64,000 nt of DNA from Fulvia fulva (GCF_020509005.1 NC_063013.1:4278001-4342000), one strand, 5' to 3'. Shown: positions 48,401 to 60,135, numbered from the stretch's first letter. Program-made: numbers and translations. Notes: a model not told the origin generated them from the letters alone.

Positions 48401-51400
48401 TAATAGGTCTTTTCTTGTTAGCTTTACGCTTATATATAGTAAATATATACGGCATCCTAATACCGGGTCTATATAATTCTACGTCTCGTTTCTAAGCCTA
48501 CCTATTGATCTAGCCCTATTTCACGATCTCCGTATACTATTCGCCCTATACGGAGTATATATTTATAATGACCTACTCTCCTAGAGCGTTAGTAGTCACC
48601 TTAGCGCTTAAGTATTAGCGGTTCCCGAGTAGTCCTAGTAATTTCTTCGAATACGGGCTAAGGTCGAGGACATTTTCTCTTTATTATAATACGGGGCCGC
48701 GGTGATTCTTAAAGTAGTCGAAGACAGTCGTGTCTATAGGCTTAGGTTTTAGCTTCGTTATGCCTTCTTATCGATGTCGACGCGCCGTATTATTAGAACA
48801 CTCCGCCCCTAATATATTTACTAAGGTCTCCCCGACTAGACTCGAAAAGCGGACTTGTTTTAAAACCGGACTTCTGATGCTTATAGCGGGTTAACTACCG
48901 TAAATCAACCCGCGTTCGTATTTTTCGAGGACTATAGAAGTTCTTAAAGAGTTTTATACTTATTAGTACCTATACGATTTTTTCAATGTTTTTATATAAC
49001 TCGGCGGTAGGGACAGTATCCTTACTATATAATATCGTTAAGAACATACCTATAAAGCGAGCTTAATAATTATCCCGAAAGACTTCTTTATTAGCGCCTT
49101 CTTCCTCGTCTTTATAGGTAGCGACATAACTCGTACGGACTTTAGTCCCTTCTTAGCTAGCTAACTTACGGACGGTAGTAAGCTTAGACTATAGATTAGG
49201 GGTATTTACTACTCTCCTAAACAAGGCAGTTTTAAACTAGCGACTATACCGAAACTAGTCCCGGGTATTAACGTTTAGAAACGTGGTCTAAAGGATTTAA
49301 TGAATCTAATAGGTCACTCCCTCCTCCTTAGTAACGGGCCTATCTCCTATACCGTACTGTCGGACGTAGTTATTAATCCTTATCGTCTTTATATTCTATA
49401 ACCGTTTACGCTATACGAATAGGGCATTAATAGGCCCTACTAGCTGTTCCGAGGGCGTAGGCCTTAACTCAGCTCGAGGCTTAGGTGTCCTTCTAAGAGT
49501 CTCCCCTAACGCTACCGTTAACTAGCTTCTACTAGCCCTAGAACCGGCGTCTCTAATCATCTTTACCTCCTACTAACCGAGTTCTTCCTACCGGATCTCC
49601 TCTTCGAGTTCTTATCGTATAGCTTTAGCGGCCTCGGCTCGTACCCTTAATGCCTATATACTAGACCTAGTTCGAGGATTCGGGTTCTTTATAATTCCTA
49701 CTAGAGCTTTACCTCGGGATTTGTTACTCTAGATCAGGTAGGCCTTAACCTTAAACTCGTCGTAGTTTATAATCCTATACCCTTATAGAGCCGGTTCTTC
49801 TTCTTCCTTAAACTAGATCTAGTAACTACTAGCGGCCGTTAGTTACTGCCTAGATCTAACATCTTAAGGGCCGTATTCTATAAGGTATCGGTTATTAGGT
49901 AGAGGTTTAGAGTAGTTAGGAAGCTTTACGCTTAAGACACTAGTATAATCTCGACCTATCTATTGTTTCCGAAGCGTAGGGATTTTTATGTCCTTATTAA
50001 ATAGAATCGGGCTATAGTGTTCCTTAAGCTACGGAAGTATATAAAGGAGCTTAGGTTTGCTATAGTCCCGTCGGAAGTTAAACTTAGAGGGATTTAGATC
50101 GGTCTTCTTTCCTAGGTACTACTAGTTGTTCGTCGCTAGAAAGACATACCCTTATAAGATAAGGAATAGCATCGCGGGGCACCTATTAGCCTAATATTCC
50201 GTACTACTATAGTTATAATAGCACCTATTAAGCGCTTTAGACTACTCGCGGTTCTGTAACTACGGGCGCTATACTAAGTAAACCTATAGTTTAGGCATAC
50301 GATCGGGGTTTTCTAGTTATATAGACCTTTGATTTTCACTAGGGTTAAAGGATCTAACCTCCGCCGCGCGACCTCGTTAGTAAGCCCGAATACTCATTTC
50401 TACTATTTTCTAAACAAGGTTATTGTCGATAGTAGCGGAAATAGCTAGTTTATTAAGTGTATTAATCTTAGGGATTAAGCGCGGCATCTACTTTATAACT
50501 GACCGATAAAGCTACGGTAAAGTAAGTAGAAAGTCCGTATATACGGCCTTCTATCCTTCTTTACTATTAGCGATACTTGTCGCCTCGTCTAGTATCTTTT
50601 AAAAGCGCCGAAACTTCTTAGGCTACTTCGGATAGAGCCTACATTTCTTATAAACTACTTTAGTAACTGACTCTAGGAGCCCCTAAAGTAGAAGACGGCT
50701 ACGGGAGCTATTATCGAGGTCTTCTAGATCAATTAGGTTACTAAAGGCTACGAAGAGACGGATAAACTCCTTTATATCCTATTCCTTAGGGCTTTTCCCT
50801 TACTTGGCCCGGACTATCTCTTCTAGATATTCTCGACTTCCTAATATCGAATAGGTATCGAATCTCGAAAATTCAGCTAAGAAGGACCTCCTAAAGGTGC
50901 TCCGCCTAACTCGCTACCCCTCTAACCTTATTACTAAACGTCGGATAGTGGTCTCGTAGTTACGCTCGAAACGACCCTAGAAGTTGTCTTTCTTAATTAA
51001 TGGCCTTGGTAGATACTAGTCTATAAGATCATTAAACCTCTCCTAGAATTCAGTGGCGTTCCTACTATTAAAGAGGGGGTTTTCCGGACTCCCTAGAGTA
51101 GGGAAGCGAGGTCCTACATTTTCTATAGTAATAGTAAGACGGCTAAACAATACTGCTATCGTATCCGGACTATAGGGCATTCCTAACGTTATAGTGCCCT
51201 TATTTAAGTCATCCTCTTCTTAGTCATTTCGTCGTACTCTTTCCTTATCCTTATTAGAGCCTAAAGCCTCCAGGGTGTTGTCTTCGTCGCTATCCGAGTC
51301 TTCTATCCCTTCTAGGATTATGGCCTCCCTATAAGGCCTATAGGCCTTCGTTAGACTTTCTAGTAACTCTTAGCTAGCTCTAATACTAGTAAACGACTCG

Positions 51401-51417
51401 AACCTCGATAAAGACAT
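45420..51417 (-). pseudogene. Gypsy-3 gag-pol remnant
   Basis: The minus strand starts at ATG 51415-51417 with MSLSRFES and an acidic gag amino-terminus. Gag runs to about 49000. RT centres on about 48300-47200, with the catalytic box at 47577-47588 reading Phe-Leu-Asn-Asp, followed by IGVKGP. The RNase H end has RHVNRKKHSGPDVLSR near 46760-46710. An integrase zinc/core region (about 46500-45700) is recognisable from its GHRPV and LPVEV stretches. Ambers are frequent. The IGVKGP context after the catalytic box points to a Gypsy lineage different from Gypsy-1. Confidence 0.75.
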
Positions 51418-51620
51418 AACTAAAACTTATAATCTTATTCGTAACCGTAACCTTGCTCGTAACGTTATACTTACTTTGCTTATTACTAAGAGCCTTGACC
51501 TTAGGTGCCTTAATACCTTAAGATTTCGACTTCGAGTCGACCTTGACCTTGATTTTGCTGAAATGTGCTAATAATGCCACCGGGTATATACTTGAAACCC
51601 CCCCTTATTAACTACTAAAA

Positions 51621-51954
51621 TATAGACGACTAACTACCCTAGTAAGTAAGGGCGCGCCTAGTGACCTTAGAATAGTTTGAGCGTGGGTATATATATTTGC
51701 CGGTCTACGGGCCGTAAAATATATATATAGTGGTCCTAAAAAAAAGAGATAATAAATCTAAAAATTTTAGATTCCCGTATCTTCGCCTTATAGAGAGATT
51801 CTTCGTAAATCCTAGCTTCCTACTAAGGTCGCCTCCTAGCTATATATATCTTAGTAGTACCCCTATATACCCCTACTACGTAATTAACCGTTAAAGGTTA
51901 ACGAGATTTGACGCGCAAATTTTAGGGTCTAAAGGGGCCCTTAGCTCGTTAACA
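51621..51954 (-). repeat. Gypsy-3 5' LTR
   Basis: 334 bp, partner of 39386-39719. It keeps the terminal AACA that is AATA in the other copy. About 200 bp of leader separates it from the gag ATG. Confidence 0.88.
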
Positions 51955-51958
51955 CTAG

Positions 51959-53642
51959 TTTTACCCTAAAATCCTTATCTAGTAAACCCGTTGTCTAGAC
52001 TAAACTTCGAGGAGGAGTACCGTTTATCTACTCGATCTCGGAAATTCTTAAGCTATAGTATACTAGTATACTCTCTTAAGAACGTAACGGCACCGCTATA
52101 GCTAATACTAAGTCCGAAGATTAGTAGGAGCTATAGTATAGAAGATGTATACACCTTAGTAAGGGACTACTAAGAAACCTTTATAGAGTTTCTAATAAGA
52201 AAGATCCTAACTATCTATATTCCTTCTAAACACCTAAGTTATAAGGTATACTCCCTTACTAATATAAGGAAGTTTAAGGGACCTACTATAGAGAGAAAGT
52301 GAGAAAGGCTAGCCCTTATCTCTATCGACATCTATAGGCCTTTTTAGGGCGTAGTCTCTAGGCTAGGATATAAATATTAGCTTAAGATTATAGATAACTT
52401 CTCTAGGAAGAAGTGGGTAATCCCTTTAAAGGCTAGGAGCGACGCTCCTATAGCCCTACGGGATTAGAAGGTCTAGGTAGAACGGTAGTTAAGGTGCTTT
52501 CTGTCTACGATCCGTAGTAATAGTATAAAGGAAATTCTCGTCTTACTAAAAGAGTAGGAGAAGGAGTTTAGTACTTAGATAGACATAACTAATGCCTATA
52601 ACTCTCTTTGAAATAGACCTATAGAAGGGTCAATTCAAGCCTCTAAGAATATAGTCCGGGCTATACTTAAAGACTCTAGTATACTAGTTAAGTTCTAGCT
52701 AGAAGCTTTATAAGCACAGACTATAATTAGAAATAGACTACCTAATAGTCCGATTATTAATAGTATTACTCTTCTACTAGAAGAAGCCTTTACTAGCTAA
52801 GTACCGTTAGTCGACCATTTCTACGTCTAGGGATATAAAGCTATAGTCTATATAGACCTAAGAGCCTAACCTTAATGTTTAAGGAGAGACAAATTAATAA
52901 ACCGAGGGAAAGAAGCCGTATTTATAGGCTCCTTAGAAAACACTACAAAATAATAGCTGTTCTAGGATCCCGATATAAAAGCTATAAAAGCGTATAGTCA
53001 CGTCGACTAGTTTAAGAATAAGAAGGGGGGAGATATAGATCTTAGTATTACCTTTACTAACTAGCCGAGTCGAGCGCTATAGCGCAATTCTATTAGGAGG
53101 AAGCCCTTTAGGGCGAAATTTTCCGATAGGGGATAATTAGAGACACCGTTACAAAGGCTAGGAGGAAATATTAAGGCGGTTTTAACACTATCGAGGGCCA
53201 ATAACGGTAGATCTATACAGAACCTACCTAAGTCATTAACACTATAGTAACCGCTATTTGTACAACTTCCCCCTCCCCTAAAGGACATTAGGGAATACTA
53301 GAAGTTTAGAGATTAGGGTACTCTAATAAAAGAAAAAGAAGATGTCGTTTAGTTCGACTTATCTAAACACCTAGCGCTACCTTAGGTTATAGGCAATAAG
53401 AGGTTAAGGAGGGACGGAGATAATAAATCTAAAGAGTATAAGGCTAAACACTATAAGGCTCCTATCGCCTAGATGTTCTATCTAGACCCTATAATAAGCT
53501 AGGTAGAGGAGCTTCTAAACGACGTAGAAGAACATACATTTGCTACTATTAGGTAGGCTATAGCCTATTAGTAGGAAGTGCTAATCCTAAAGTCCTATAA
53601 GGTAGCCGTAGGAGACCCCGAATAGGGATATATATAGAGAGA
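51959..53642 (+). pseudogene. Copia-2 integrase remnant
   Basis: Resumes Copia-2 after Gypsy-3 with a GAG-pre-integrase segment (about 51990-52250), the zinc-binding part, and the integrase core starting with SIDIYRPF near 52323 (Cys-Gly replaced by Tyr-Arg, as RIP gives). It continues to a GDPE*GYI*RE stretch at about 53615-53642, where conserved Trp codons are now TAG. The last 12 bases are the left TSD of LINE D. The frame at 53061-53288 on the other strand is a chance frame. Confidence 0.75.
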
Positions 53643-53711
53643 AAGGCGGCTATATCGTCGCGTACAGCTATCGACTTCGTTATAAAACTACTACAATCTC
53701 GCGCGGACACG

Positions 53712-54970
53712 ATGATAGCGATCGCAGGAAACGACCAGGAGCAGGAGAGTAACGAGTGGAAGGAGGTCTGCAGGAAGGCAGAAACAATGGCAATGGCAGG
53801 AGATGGCGAGCACCCAGAAAGAGCACTTAAGGGGATGATTTTGGAGCTCCTTGGAGGGCTAAAGGCACTAAGGAGCCAAACAGGACAGATCATTAACAGG
53901 ACAGTAGCAGCAGCAGCAAAGAAGAGGACACAGGAAGGCCAGAAACTAAGCCAACCAACCTGGGCAGCAGTTGCATCCCAAAACCCTCCCCCCAGAAAAC
54001 AGCTATCAAGGTCTACATTTCCGACCAGCAAGAGCAGAAAGAGATTGAGGGCCTGTCAGGCAAGGAGATCATACAGAAGATTGGGATACAAGGCATCATT
54101 GGAGCCAGGAAAGAGAAGGGAGGTGTCCTTAAGCTGTTCACAGCACAGGAGCAAGACAGGAAGAGGCTAGAGACACAGAAGGAGTGGACAGTCAAACTAG
54201 GCAAGACGGCTAAGGTCTCACACCAACAAAATATGGTTATTGCCCATGGGATGACCACAAAGTTTGACATTGAAGGAGACCTTAAGAGGCTGCAGGACCA
54301 GAACCAGGCTGTATGCCCAGGGCTACAGATCACAAAAGCAGCATGGGTCAACAGAAAGACAAAGGACACAAAGAGAGAGTCTTCTCTAGTGCTCTGGATA
54401 GGCACTGTAGAACAGGCAAACACCGTGCTTGACAAGGGCATCTTCTGGGAATGCGAAAGAATGGACACAGAAATCCATAGAAGCGCCCACAGACTACTGC
54501 AATGCTTCAAGTGCCAACAGTATGGTCATATCTCTACTAGATGCCCAAGCCAAAAGGACACTTGTTCCCACTGTGCTGGTAGCCACAAAGTACAGAATTG
54601 CACAGCCCCAAAGAGTGAAGCCAGATGTGCATGCTGTGGAAAGAAACACCCTTCCTGGTCCCAAGACTGCACAGCTAGGATTGAGGCAAAGAGGAGGGCA
54701 AGAGAAGCCAGGTTCAACACCCCTATCAGATTCCAGACAGGGACAATCACCCAAGAACCCCTAAGGACTGTCTACAACCCTCTGAAAAGAGGCAGAACAG
54801 AAGAGACCACACAGGCCCAAGGCCACCCTGCTATGGGTAGACCAAAATCAATTGTGGTTGCAGGAAGAGACCCGTCACAAAGCAGGCTCAACCTTACCAC
54901 AATCCCAAATAGCAGCCAGCAGCAGGAAGCACGAGAAGACCAGCAGGAGACCAGCATGGATGAGTCATGA
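53712..54970 (+). pseudogene. LINE D ORF1: zinc-knuckle RNA-binding protein with one frameshift
   Basis: Homologous to LINE C ORF1 over its whole length (about 419 codons if continuous). The frame opens at ATG 53712 and runs correctly to a run of six C at 53988-53993; one base is missing there relative to the frame of the remainder. Homology continues in another frame, with the open part seen from ATG 54233 (conserved MVIAHG) to the stop 54968-54970. Three zinc knuckles lie in about 54502-54672, beginning QCFKCQQYGH. LINE C has seven C in the matching place. The frameshift could be a real lesion or a homopolymer read error. Confidence 0.85.
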
Positions 54971-57900
54971 TTGAGACACCTAATCTTACCACTATCCAGT
55001 ACAACGTCAACAAAAGCCAGCACAAGGTCCAGAGAAGCTTTCTCCAAGCACTGGACCCAAAGAAACACCTAGTTATTGCAGTCCAGGAACCTTGGATCAA
55101 CAGCAAATCTAACAGACCATCTACTGCTAACGACCCAAGGTATCACACACTCCTAGCCAAACAAGGCACCCCTAGAACATGCATGTACATCAGCAAAGAG
55201 ATGGCAACAGACAGCTGGGAACAAATCCAACAGGAAGGGGGAGACATCACCTCAGTCAGACTCAACACCAACCAAGGCAGCATCCACATCCACAGTGTAT
55301 ACAACCCACCCCCCAGCTCCAGAAGCAGCACCCAGCTGGGCACACTACAACAGCTGCCAGACATCCTGCAGAGTGACTCCCAACACATCGTGCTGGGAGA
55401 CTTCAACTTGCACCATCCTACATGGGGATCAGACTTTGCACCTGCCCATCACTTCCTAGCTAACAGACTCCTCTCCACTACCCAAAGCAACAACATGCAC
55501 CTAGTTACCCCAAAGGGCCTAACTACCTGGTCACAGAGAGCAAGCTCAAGCACCATTGACCTGTGCTTTGCATCACATGACCTGCAGCAGAAGGTCACCA
55601 GATGCTGGGTTAACCAGGACTTGGAGTCCTCATCAGATCACCTCCCAATTCAGGTGGAGTTTGAAACACAGACACAGCAGGAAGGAGACCTAGAACCTCA
55701 GCTGGCCTGGAAGGCAGCCAACTGGGAACAGATCAGACAAGACCTGGAACAGAAGCTAGCTGGACTAGAGACCAGGAGACTGGAAACAGCCTTAGACATA
55801 GACCAAGCAGTGGCAGAACTGGTTAGAACAATGCAGGAAACTGCGGCAGCCCACACCAGAGAAAAGAAACAGTCACTGTACCAGAAGCCATTCTGGACAA
55901 AGGAATGCTCAGAGAAGGTCAAGGCAGCCAGGCAGGCCAGGAGAGCCCTTACCCAGAGTCACTCCCAGGAAGCATGGGACAGATACAACCAGGCAACCAG
56001 AGACAAGAAGGCCCAGATCAAGAGGGACAAGATGCTGGAGTGGAGGTCAACAGTTGGATCCATTACCCAGAATCCTGAGAAGATGTGGAAACTAGCAAAG
56101 TGGGCAAGACAACCCACACAGGACAGAAACATGCTGCCCCAGTTTCCAAACATTGAAGACCAGGAAGGAGTAATCCAACACACTCTCCCAGGAAAGGCAC
56201 AGGCATTGGGGAAACATTTCTTTGGCACACAGGTAGAAGCTGACCTGCAGGATCTAGAAGGCAGTGTGTATCCAACACCACTAGAGCAATCCTGCACAGT
56301 GGGAGAGGGAGAGATCAAGAGCATCATTAAGACACTCTCAGGAAACAAGGCCCCAGGACCAGATGGGATTCCAAACTTGTTCATCAAGACATGCAAGGAC
56401 CAGATCTCCCCTGCACTGTCAAACATCTTTTCACAGTGCATGGCCCAAGGACACTGCCCTAAACACTTCAAGGAGTCACTGACTGTGGTCTTGAGAAAAC
56501 CACAGAAAGAGGACTACACAAAGCTAAAGGCATACAGACCTATTGCCTTGCTCAACACACTAGGCAAACTCCTGGAAAAGATCATAGCAGAAAGGCTGAC
56601 AAACCTAGCTGAAGAACATGGAATCCTTCCTGAAGAACAGATGGGAGGCAGGAAACAAAGATCAACACTAACAGCTGTGGAACTTATCACAGAGCAGATC
56701 AAGACCCTGTGGCACTTTGGGAACAACAAAGCAGCCACACTCCTCTCACTGGACATATCAGGAGCCTTTGACAATGTCTCACACCAGAGGCTGATCCACA
56801 TCCTAAAACAGAAGGCTATCCCTAACTGGACAGTCCAGTTCATCCAGTCGTTCCTCAAAGGCAGAACCACAAGACTAAGACTGGGCAGATACAAATCTGA
56901 CAGCATGCCTACAGAGACAGGAATCCCACAGGGATCAACAATGTCTCCAATCCTGTTTCTCCTCTTTATGGCAGACCTGCCAGCAAAGCTAAACTCCAGA
57001 AACACATCAGCCTCAGGGTTTGTGGATGACACAAACATCCTAGCCTGGTCAGACAGCACAGAAGAGAACTGCAGAATCTTGCAGAAGAAACACAAGGAAT
57101 GTGAGGAATGGGCCAGGAAACATGGAGCCAGATTTGCCCCAGAGAAGTATCAACTCATCCACTTCAGTAGAGCCAGAAACAGACACAATATGCAAGCCCC
57201 AATCACTATTCAGGGACACACAACAGAACCCTCTAGTGAATTAAGGGTGCTAGGAATATGGATGGATCCAAAGCTTAGCTGGGGACCACAGGTCAAGAAA
57301 GCACAGGCAAGAGCAGACAACAACAGGCAATCAATTGACAGGCTTACAGCCTCCACATGGGGAGCCACATTTGCGAAAGCAAAGGTTATGTACAAGGCCA
57401 TTGTGAAGCCAGCCATGCTATATGGAGCCCAGATCTGGTCAGCCCAAGACAAGATCCCAAAGAGAATTGCAGATCCCATCAGCAGAGCCCAAGCCTCCTG
57501 TCTGAAAAAGGTGCTTGGAGCATACAAGTCAACTCCAACAAGGGTGGTCGAAATGGAGTCTGGCTCCCCACCAGCCAAGCTCTACCTTCAAGGGTTGAGA
57601 TACCAGTATGCAGGAAAGACGTCTGCATACCCAGCCCAGCTAGTAATCCAGAAGGCAGTCAACAAAATCAGGAGCCAGTGCACAAGAAGGCACAGACAAG
57701 CAAGACCCAATCCAGCCCCACAGAAGCAGCAGGACCTGCAGAAGTTCAAAGAGCTAACAGAACAGCTGCACCTAGCCCAGCAGGAACAGGACAGAAGGGC
57801 TCAAGGGAGAGGATCAGCAGCCAGCCAAGGGAAGAGGCAACAGTCTCTAGCTGAAAGGATGGCAGGACTCCTCTGGAAGACTGAATGGACAAGAACCCCA

Positions 57901-58353
57901 CAGAGGCCAGGAACCCCAAAGGCACTCCAACAGTTTGGTAGCCACAACTACCTACTGTACTCAGACCTAACCAGGTCAGAAGCAAGCATAGCAATACAAA
58001 TCCGCTCTGAACACATCGGAGTCAGGGCATACCTGCATCAGAGAAAAGTCCCAGGTATCGAAGACAAGAGTTGCCCATGCGGCTACCTGTCCCAGAATGT
58101 CGAACATAGACTTCTGGTTTGCAAAGAATGGAGTACAGGGAGAGGTGAATGGAGGGCAAGGGCAAGGAACAGAAACTTCCAAGCCATGATTAGCAATAAG
58201 GGAGACCTCCAGAGAATTACAAGGTGGATCATCCACCAAGGATTTTTGGAGCAGTTCTCTCTTACTAGGGAAACAGAGAGATGGATTGAGGAGAGAAAGA
58301 AGGAGGAGGAGAGCAGGAAGAGGGGGACAACTCCAGGGTTGCAGACAAGGTAG
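54967..58353 (+). CDS. LINE D ORF2: endonuclease-reverse transcriptase, intact
   Basis: 1128-residue protein with the same layout as LINE C ORF2. The endonuclease starts at QYNVN (11-15), with Glu41 in VQEPW, and later GDFNLHHPTWG and SSDHLPI. RT contains KAPGPDGIPN, AYRPIALLN, LDISGAFD, GIPQGS and catalytic FVDD (residues 685-688, bases 57019-57030). The C-terminus carries CPCGYLSQNVEHRLLVC, the same C-x-C-x8-H-x4-C pattern. I see no RNase H motif. The ATG overlaps the ORF1 stop as ATGA, so translation probably couples to ORF1. Two-thirds identical by eye to LINE C ORF2, so the two represent separate families. Confidence 0.95.
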   Translation: MIETPNLTTIQYNVNKSQHKVQRSFLQALDPKKHLVIAVQEPWINSKSNRPSTANDPRYHTLLAKQGTPRTCMYISKEMATDSWEQIQQEGGDITSVRLNTNQGSIHIHSVYNPPPSSRSSTQLGTLQQLPDILQSDSQHIVLGDFNLHHPTWGSDFAPAHHFLANRLLSTTQSNNMHLVTPKGLTTWSQRASSSTIDLCFASHDLQQKVTRCWVNQDLESSSDHLPIQVEFETQTQQEGDLEPQLAWKAANWEQIRQDLEQKLAGLETRRLETALDIDQAVAELVRTMQETAAAHTREKKQSLYQKPFWTKECSEKVKAARQARRALTQSHSQEAWDRYNQATRDKKAQIKRDKMLEWRSTVGSITQNPEKMWKLAKWARQPTQDRNMLPQFPNIEDQEGVIQHTLPGKAQALGKHFFGTQVEADLQDLEGSVYPTPLEQSCTVGEGEIKSIIKTLSGNKAPGPDGIPNLFIKTCKDQISPALSNIFSQCMAQGHCPKHFKESLTVVLRKPQKEDYTKLKAYRPIALLNTLGKLLEKIIAERLTNLAEEHGILPEEQMGGRKQRSTLTAVELITEQIKTLWHFGNNKAATLLSLDISGAFDNVSHQRLIHILKQKAIPNWTVQFIQSFLKGRTTRLRLGRYKSDSMPTETGIPQGSTMSPILFLLFMADLPAKLNSRNTSASGFVDDTNILAWSDSTEENCRILQKKHKECEEWARKHGARFAPEKYQLIHFSRARNRHNMQAPITIQGHTTEPSSELRVLGIWMDPKLSWGPQVKKAQARADNNRQSIDRLTASTWGATFAKAKVMYKAIVKPAMLYGAQIWSAQDKIPKRIADPISRAQASCLKKVLGAYKSTPTRVVEMESGSPPAKLYLQGLRYQYAGKTSAYPAQLVIQKAVNKIRSQCTRRHRQARPNPAPQKQQDLQKFKELTEQLHLAQQEQDRRAQGRGSAASQGKRQQSLAERMAGLLWKTEWTRTPQRPGTPKALQQFGSHNYLLYSDLTRSEASIAIQIRSEHIGVRAYLHQRKVPGIEDKSCPCGYLSQNVEHRLLVCKEWSTGRGEWRARARNRNFQAMISNKGDLQRITRWIIHQGFLEQFSLTRETERWIEERKKEEESRKRGTTPGLQTR

Positions 58354-58548
58354 TCAGAGGCTAACCACCATGACACTAGTGCACCCTAATGGAAGGAAAA
58401 CTGAGAACTCATGGCAAGGAAGCTATTAGAGAAGGAGAGGAGGTTTTTACCTAGGAATAGGTTTCCTACCTTATACAGTAACATATATAGACATAAACCC
58501 GCATGGGCCGGAGGGCACCACAACGGGTAAATGAATCATCTATCTATC
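58354..58548 (+). other. LINE D 3' UTR and (ATCT)n tail
   Basis: Contains GAGGTTTTTACCTAGGAATAG and ATGGGCCGGAGGGCACC blocks that correspond to the 3' UTR of LINE C in sense orientation, ending in AATCATCTATCTATCTA. The shared end suggests that both elements keep the same RT recognition structure. Confidence 0.75.
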
Positions 58549-58560
58549 TATATAGAGAGA

Positions 58561-60135
58561 GGCAATCGAGAACGAACTTATTACCTTAGTAAGTAACAAT
58601 ACCTAGGAAGTAGCTGTACCGCCAAAGGGTACGAATCTAATTACTTCTAGGTAGGTCTTTGATATGAAAATAATGATTAGTAGAGCTATTAAGAAGTTCA
58701 AGATAAGACTAGTTATAAGAGGGTTTTTATAGAAATATAGGGTTGACTTCGAAGAGACCTTTATACCTACTATTAGACATAATACTCTCCGAGTATTTAT
58801 GGCAGTAGTATATAAGAGAGATCTCGAGATGTACCTAGTAGATATAAATAATGCTTTTACCTAAAGTAGCCTTCTTAAAGACATCTATATAATCCTACCC
58901 CTAGGAGTTGAAGCACCTCTAAATATAGTATTTAAGGTCCTACGAAGCCTTTATAGGCTTAAGCAAGTAGCTAGAGACTAGAACAAGCTCTATATTACGA
59001 AGCTAGAGAAGATTAGATGTACCTAGTCCTAGGTAGATCTATACCTACTTATCTATACGGATAGAGACCTTATAGTCCTTACCTATATAGATGACATACC
59101 TATTACAGCTCCGAAGCTATTAGATGTTTAGTGGTTTAAGGCTAAGCTTAGAAAAGTCTTTAAGATTAAAGATCTTAGTAAACCTACGAAGATCCTTAGA
59201 ATAAGGATTATAAGAGACAGGTCCTAAGGCACTTTAAAGCTTGATTAAGGACACTATGTCTACGCTAACTTAGCTAAGATAAACATAGCTAGAGAGAAGG
59301 CTACGCTAACCTACTTACCTATAGAGAGCTACGAGTATTTAGTGCCTACGGCTCCTATAGATAAGAGGTGTAACAAAGAGGATTACTAGAGCTATAATAG
59401 TACATAGATATAGCTAATAATAATAATAATAAGGCTAGACTTGGCATCCCCCCTAGGAAGAATTAGCTTATATGTTACTAATCCCTCGTAGTAGTATATA
59501 AAGGCTTTAAAGAAGCTCTCCCGATACCTACGGTCGTACCTGGACCTAGGTCTTGTATATAGAAAGGGAGGGGGCAATCTCTAGGGATACTTAGACTCTA
59601 ACTACGCTATAGACAAAGTGGATAGAGTCTCAATTCTAGGATACGTATAGTTCCTTTATAGATTACCTATGCCCTAGATAAGTAGGAAGTAGAAGTCTAT
59701 TATAACATTAACAATAGAAGCTAAGTTTATAGCTATAAACGTAGCCGCGAAGTAGTTACAATTTCTTGCTACTGTCCTTAGGGAAATGGGGTGCCTAGAA
59801 CTAGTAGGAAAGAGCTCTTTCTAGCCGAGTATAAGGGTAAGTAAGGGCACTATTAACGAGCTAAGGCTAGTCAAGCTTATAGGTAACAACTAAGCCGCTT
59901 TAATACTTGTTAAAGATGCCTATATATATAAAAGGTCGAAGTATATTAATGTTATATATAACTATATTAGACATCTCTAGTAGTAGAAGAAGACTATAGT
60001 AGACTACTACTATATAAAGGATATAGCTACTAATTGGTTAATAAAGCCCCTTAATAGCTAGTAGCTCTAAAACTTTATAAGGTAGCTCTAGCTTACGTAA
60101 AGGGATTATAGGAGACTATATAGCCTAAGTAGGAG
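58561..60135 (+). pseudogene. Copia-2 RT and RNase H remnant
   Basis: Starts right after the TSD of LINE D with the conserved AIENEL text, then the Copia RT: FDMKIM, VDINNAFT (about 58840), and catalytic YIDD intact at 59084-59095. The RNase H has GNNQAAL near 59884, where GDN is expected, and ends near 60110. A purine-rich AAGTAGGAG precedes the 3' LTR. Ambers and some frame changes are present. Confidence 0.8.

Larger units (their letters stand above)
39386..51954 (-). mobile_element. Gypsy-3, RIP-mutated Metaviridae element containing LINE C
   Basis: LTR element with 334-bp LTRs (39386-39719 and 51621-51954), inserted in Copia-2. Coding order on the minus strand is gag, RT, RNase H, integrase. 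A purine-rich tract (complement of 39720-39735, AATAGGAGAGGATA) next to the left LTR supports minus orientation. The TSD is short: CTAG at 39382-39385 and 51955-51958. LINE C (40434-45405) is inserted near its 3' end. Without it the element is about 7.6 kb. Confidence 0.85.
53643..58548 (+). mobile_element. LINE D, full-length, not RIP-mutated, ORF1 frameshifted
   Basis: 4906-bp LINE with a 12-bp TSD TATATAGAGAGA (53631-53642 and 58549-58560; the tail edge is ambiguous by a few bases). Structure: 69-bp 5' UTR, ORF1 with one frameshift, intact ORF2, about 190-bp 3' UTR and (ATCT)n tail. The DNA is rich in CpA/TpG and poor in CpG, the reverse of its Copia-2 host. It is related to but clearly distinct from LINE C. 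Removing it joins the Copia-2 reading frame ...WREAIENEL in the usual way. Confidence 0.93.

Noticed and set aside
39382..51958. A 5-bp TSD for Gypsy-3
   Set aside because: Only CTAG (4 bp) matches with TG...CA LTR ends; CTAGT would need the LTR to start one base later and lose its TG. I report the 4-bp version as weak.
53558..54031. 157-codon minus-strand frame at the start of LINE D
   Set aside because: Spans the Copia-2/LINE D junction and runs antisense to ORF1, so it cannot be a conserved gene.
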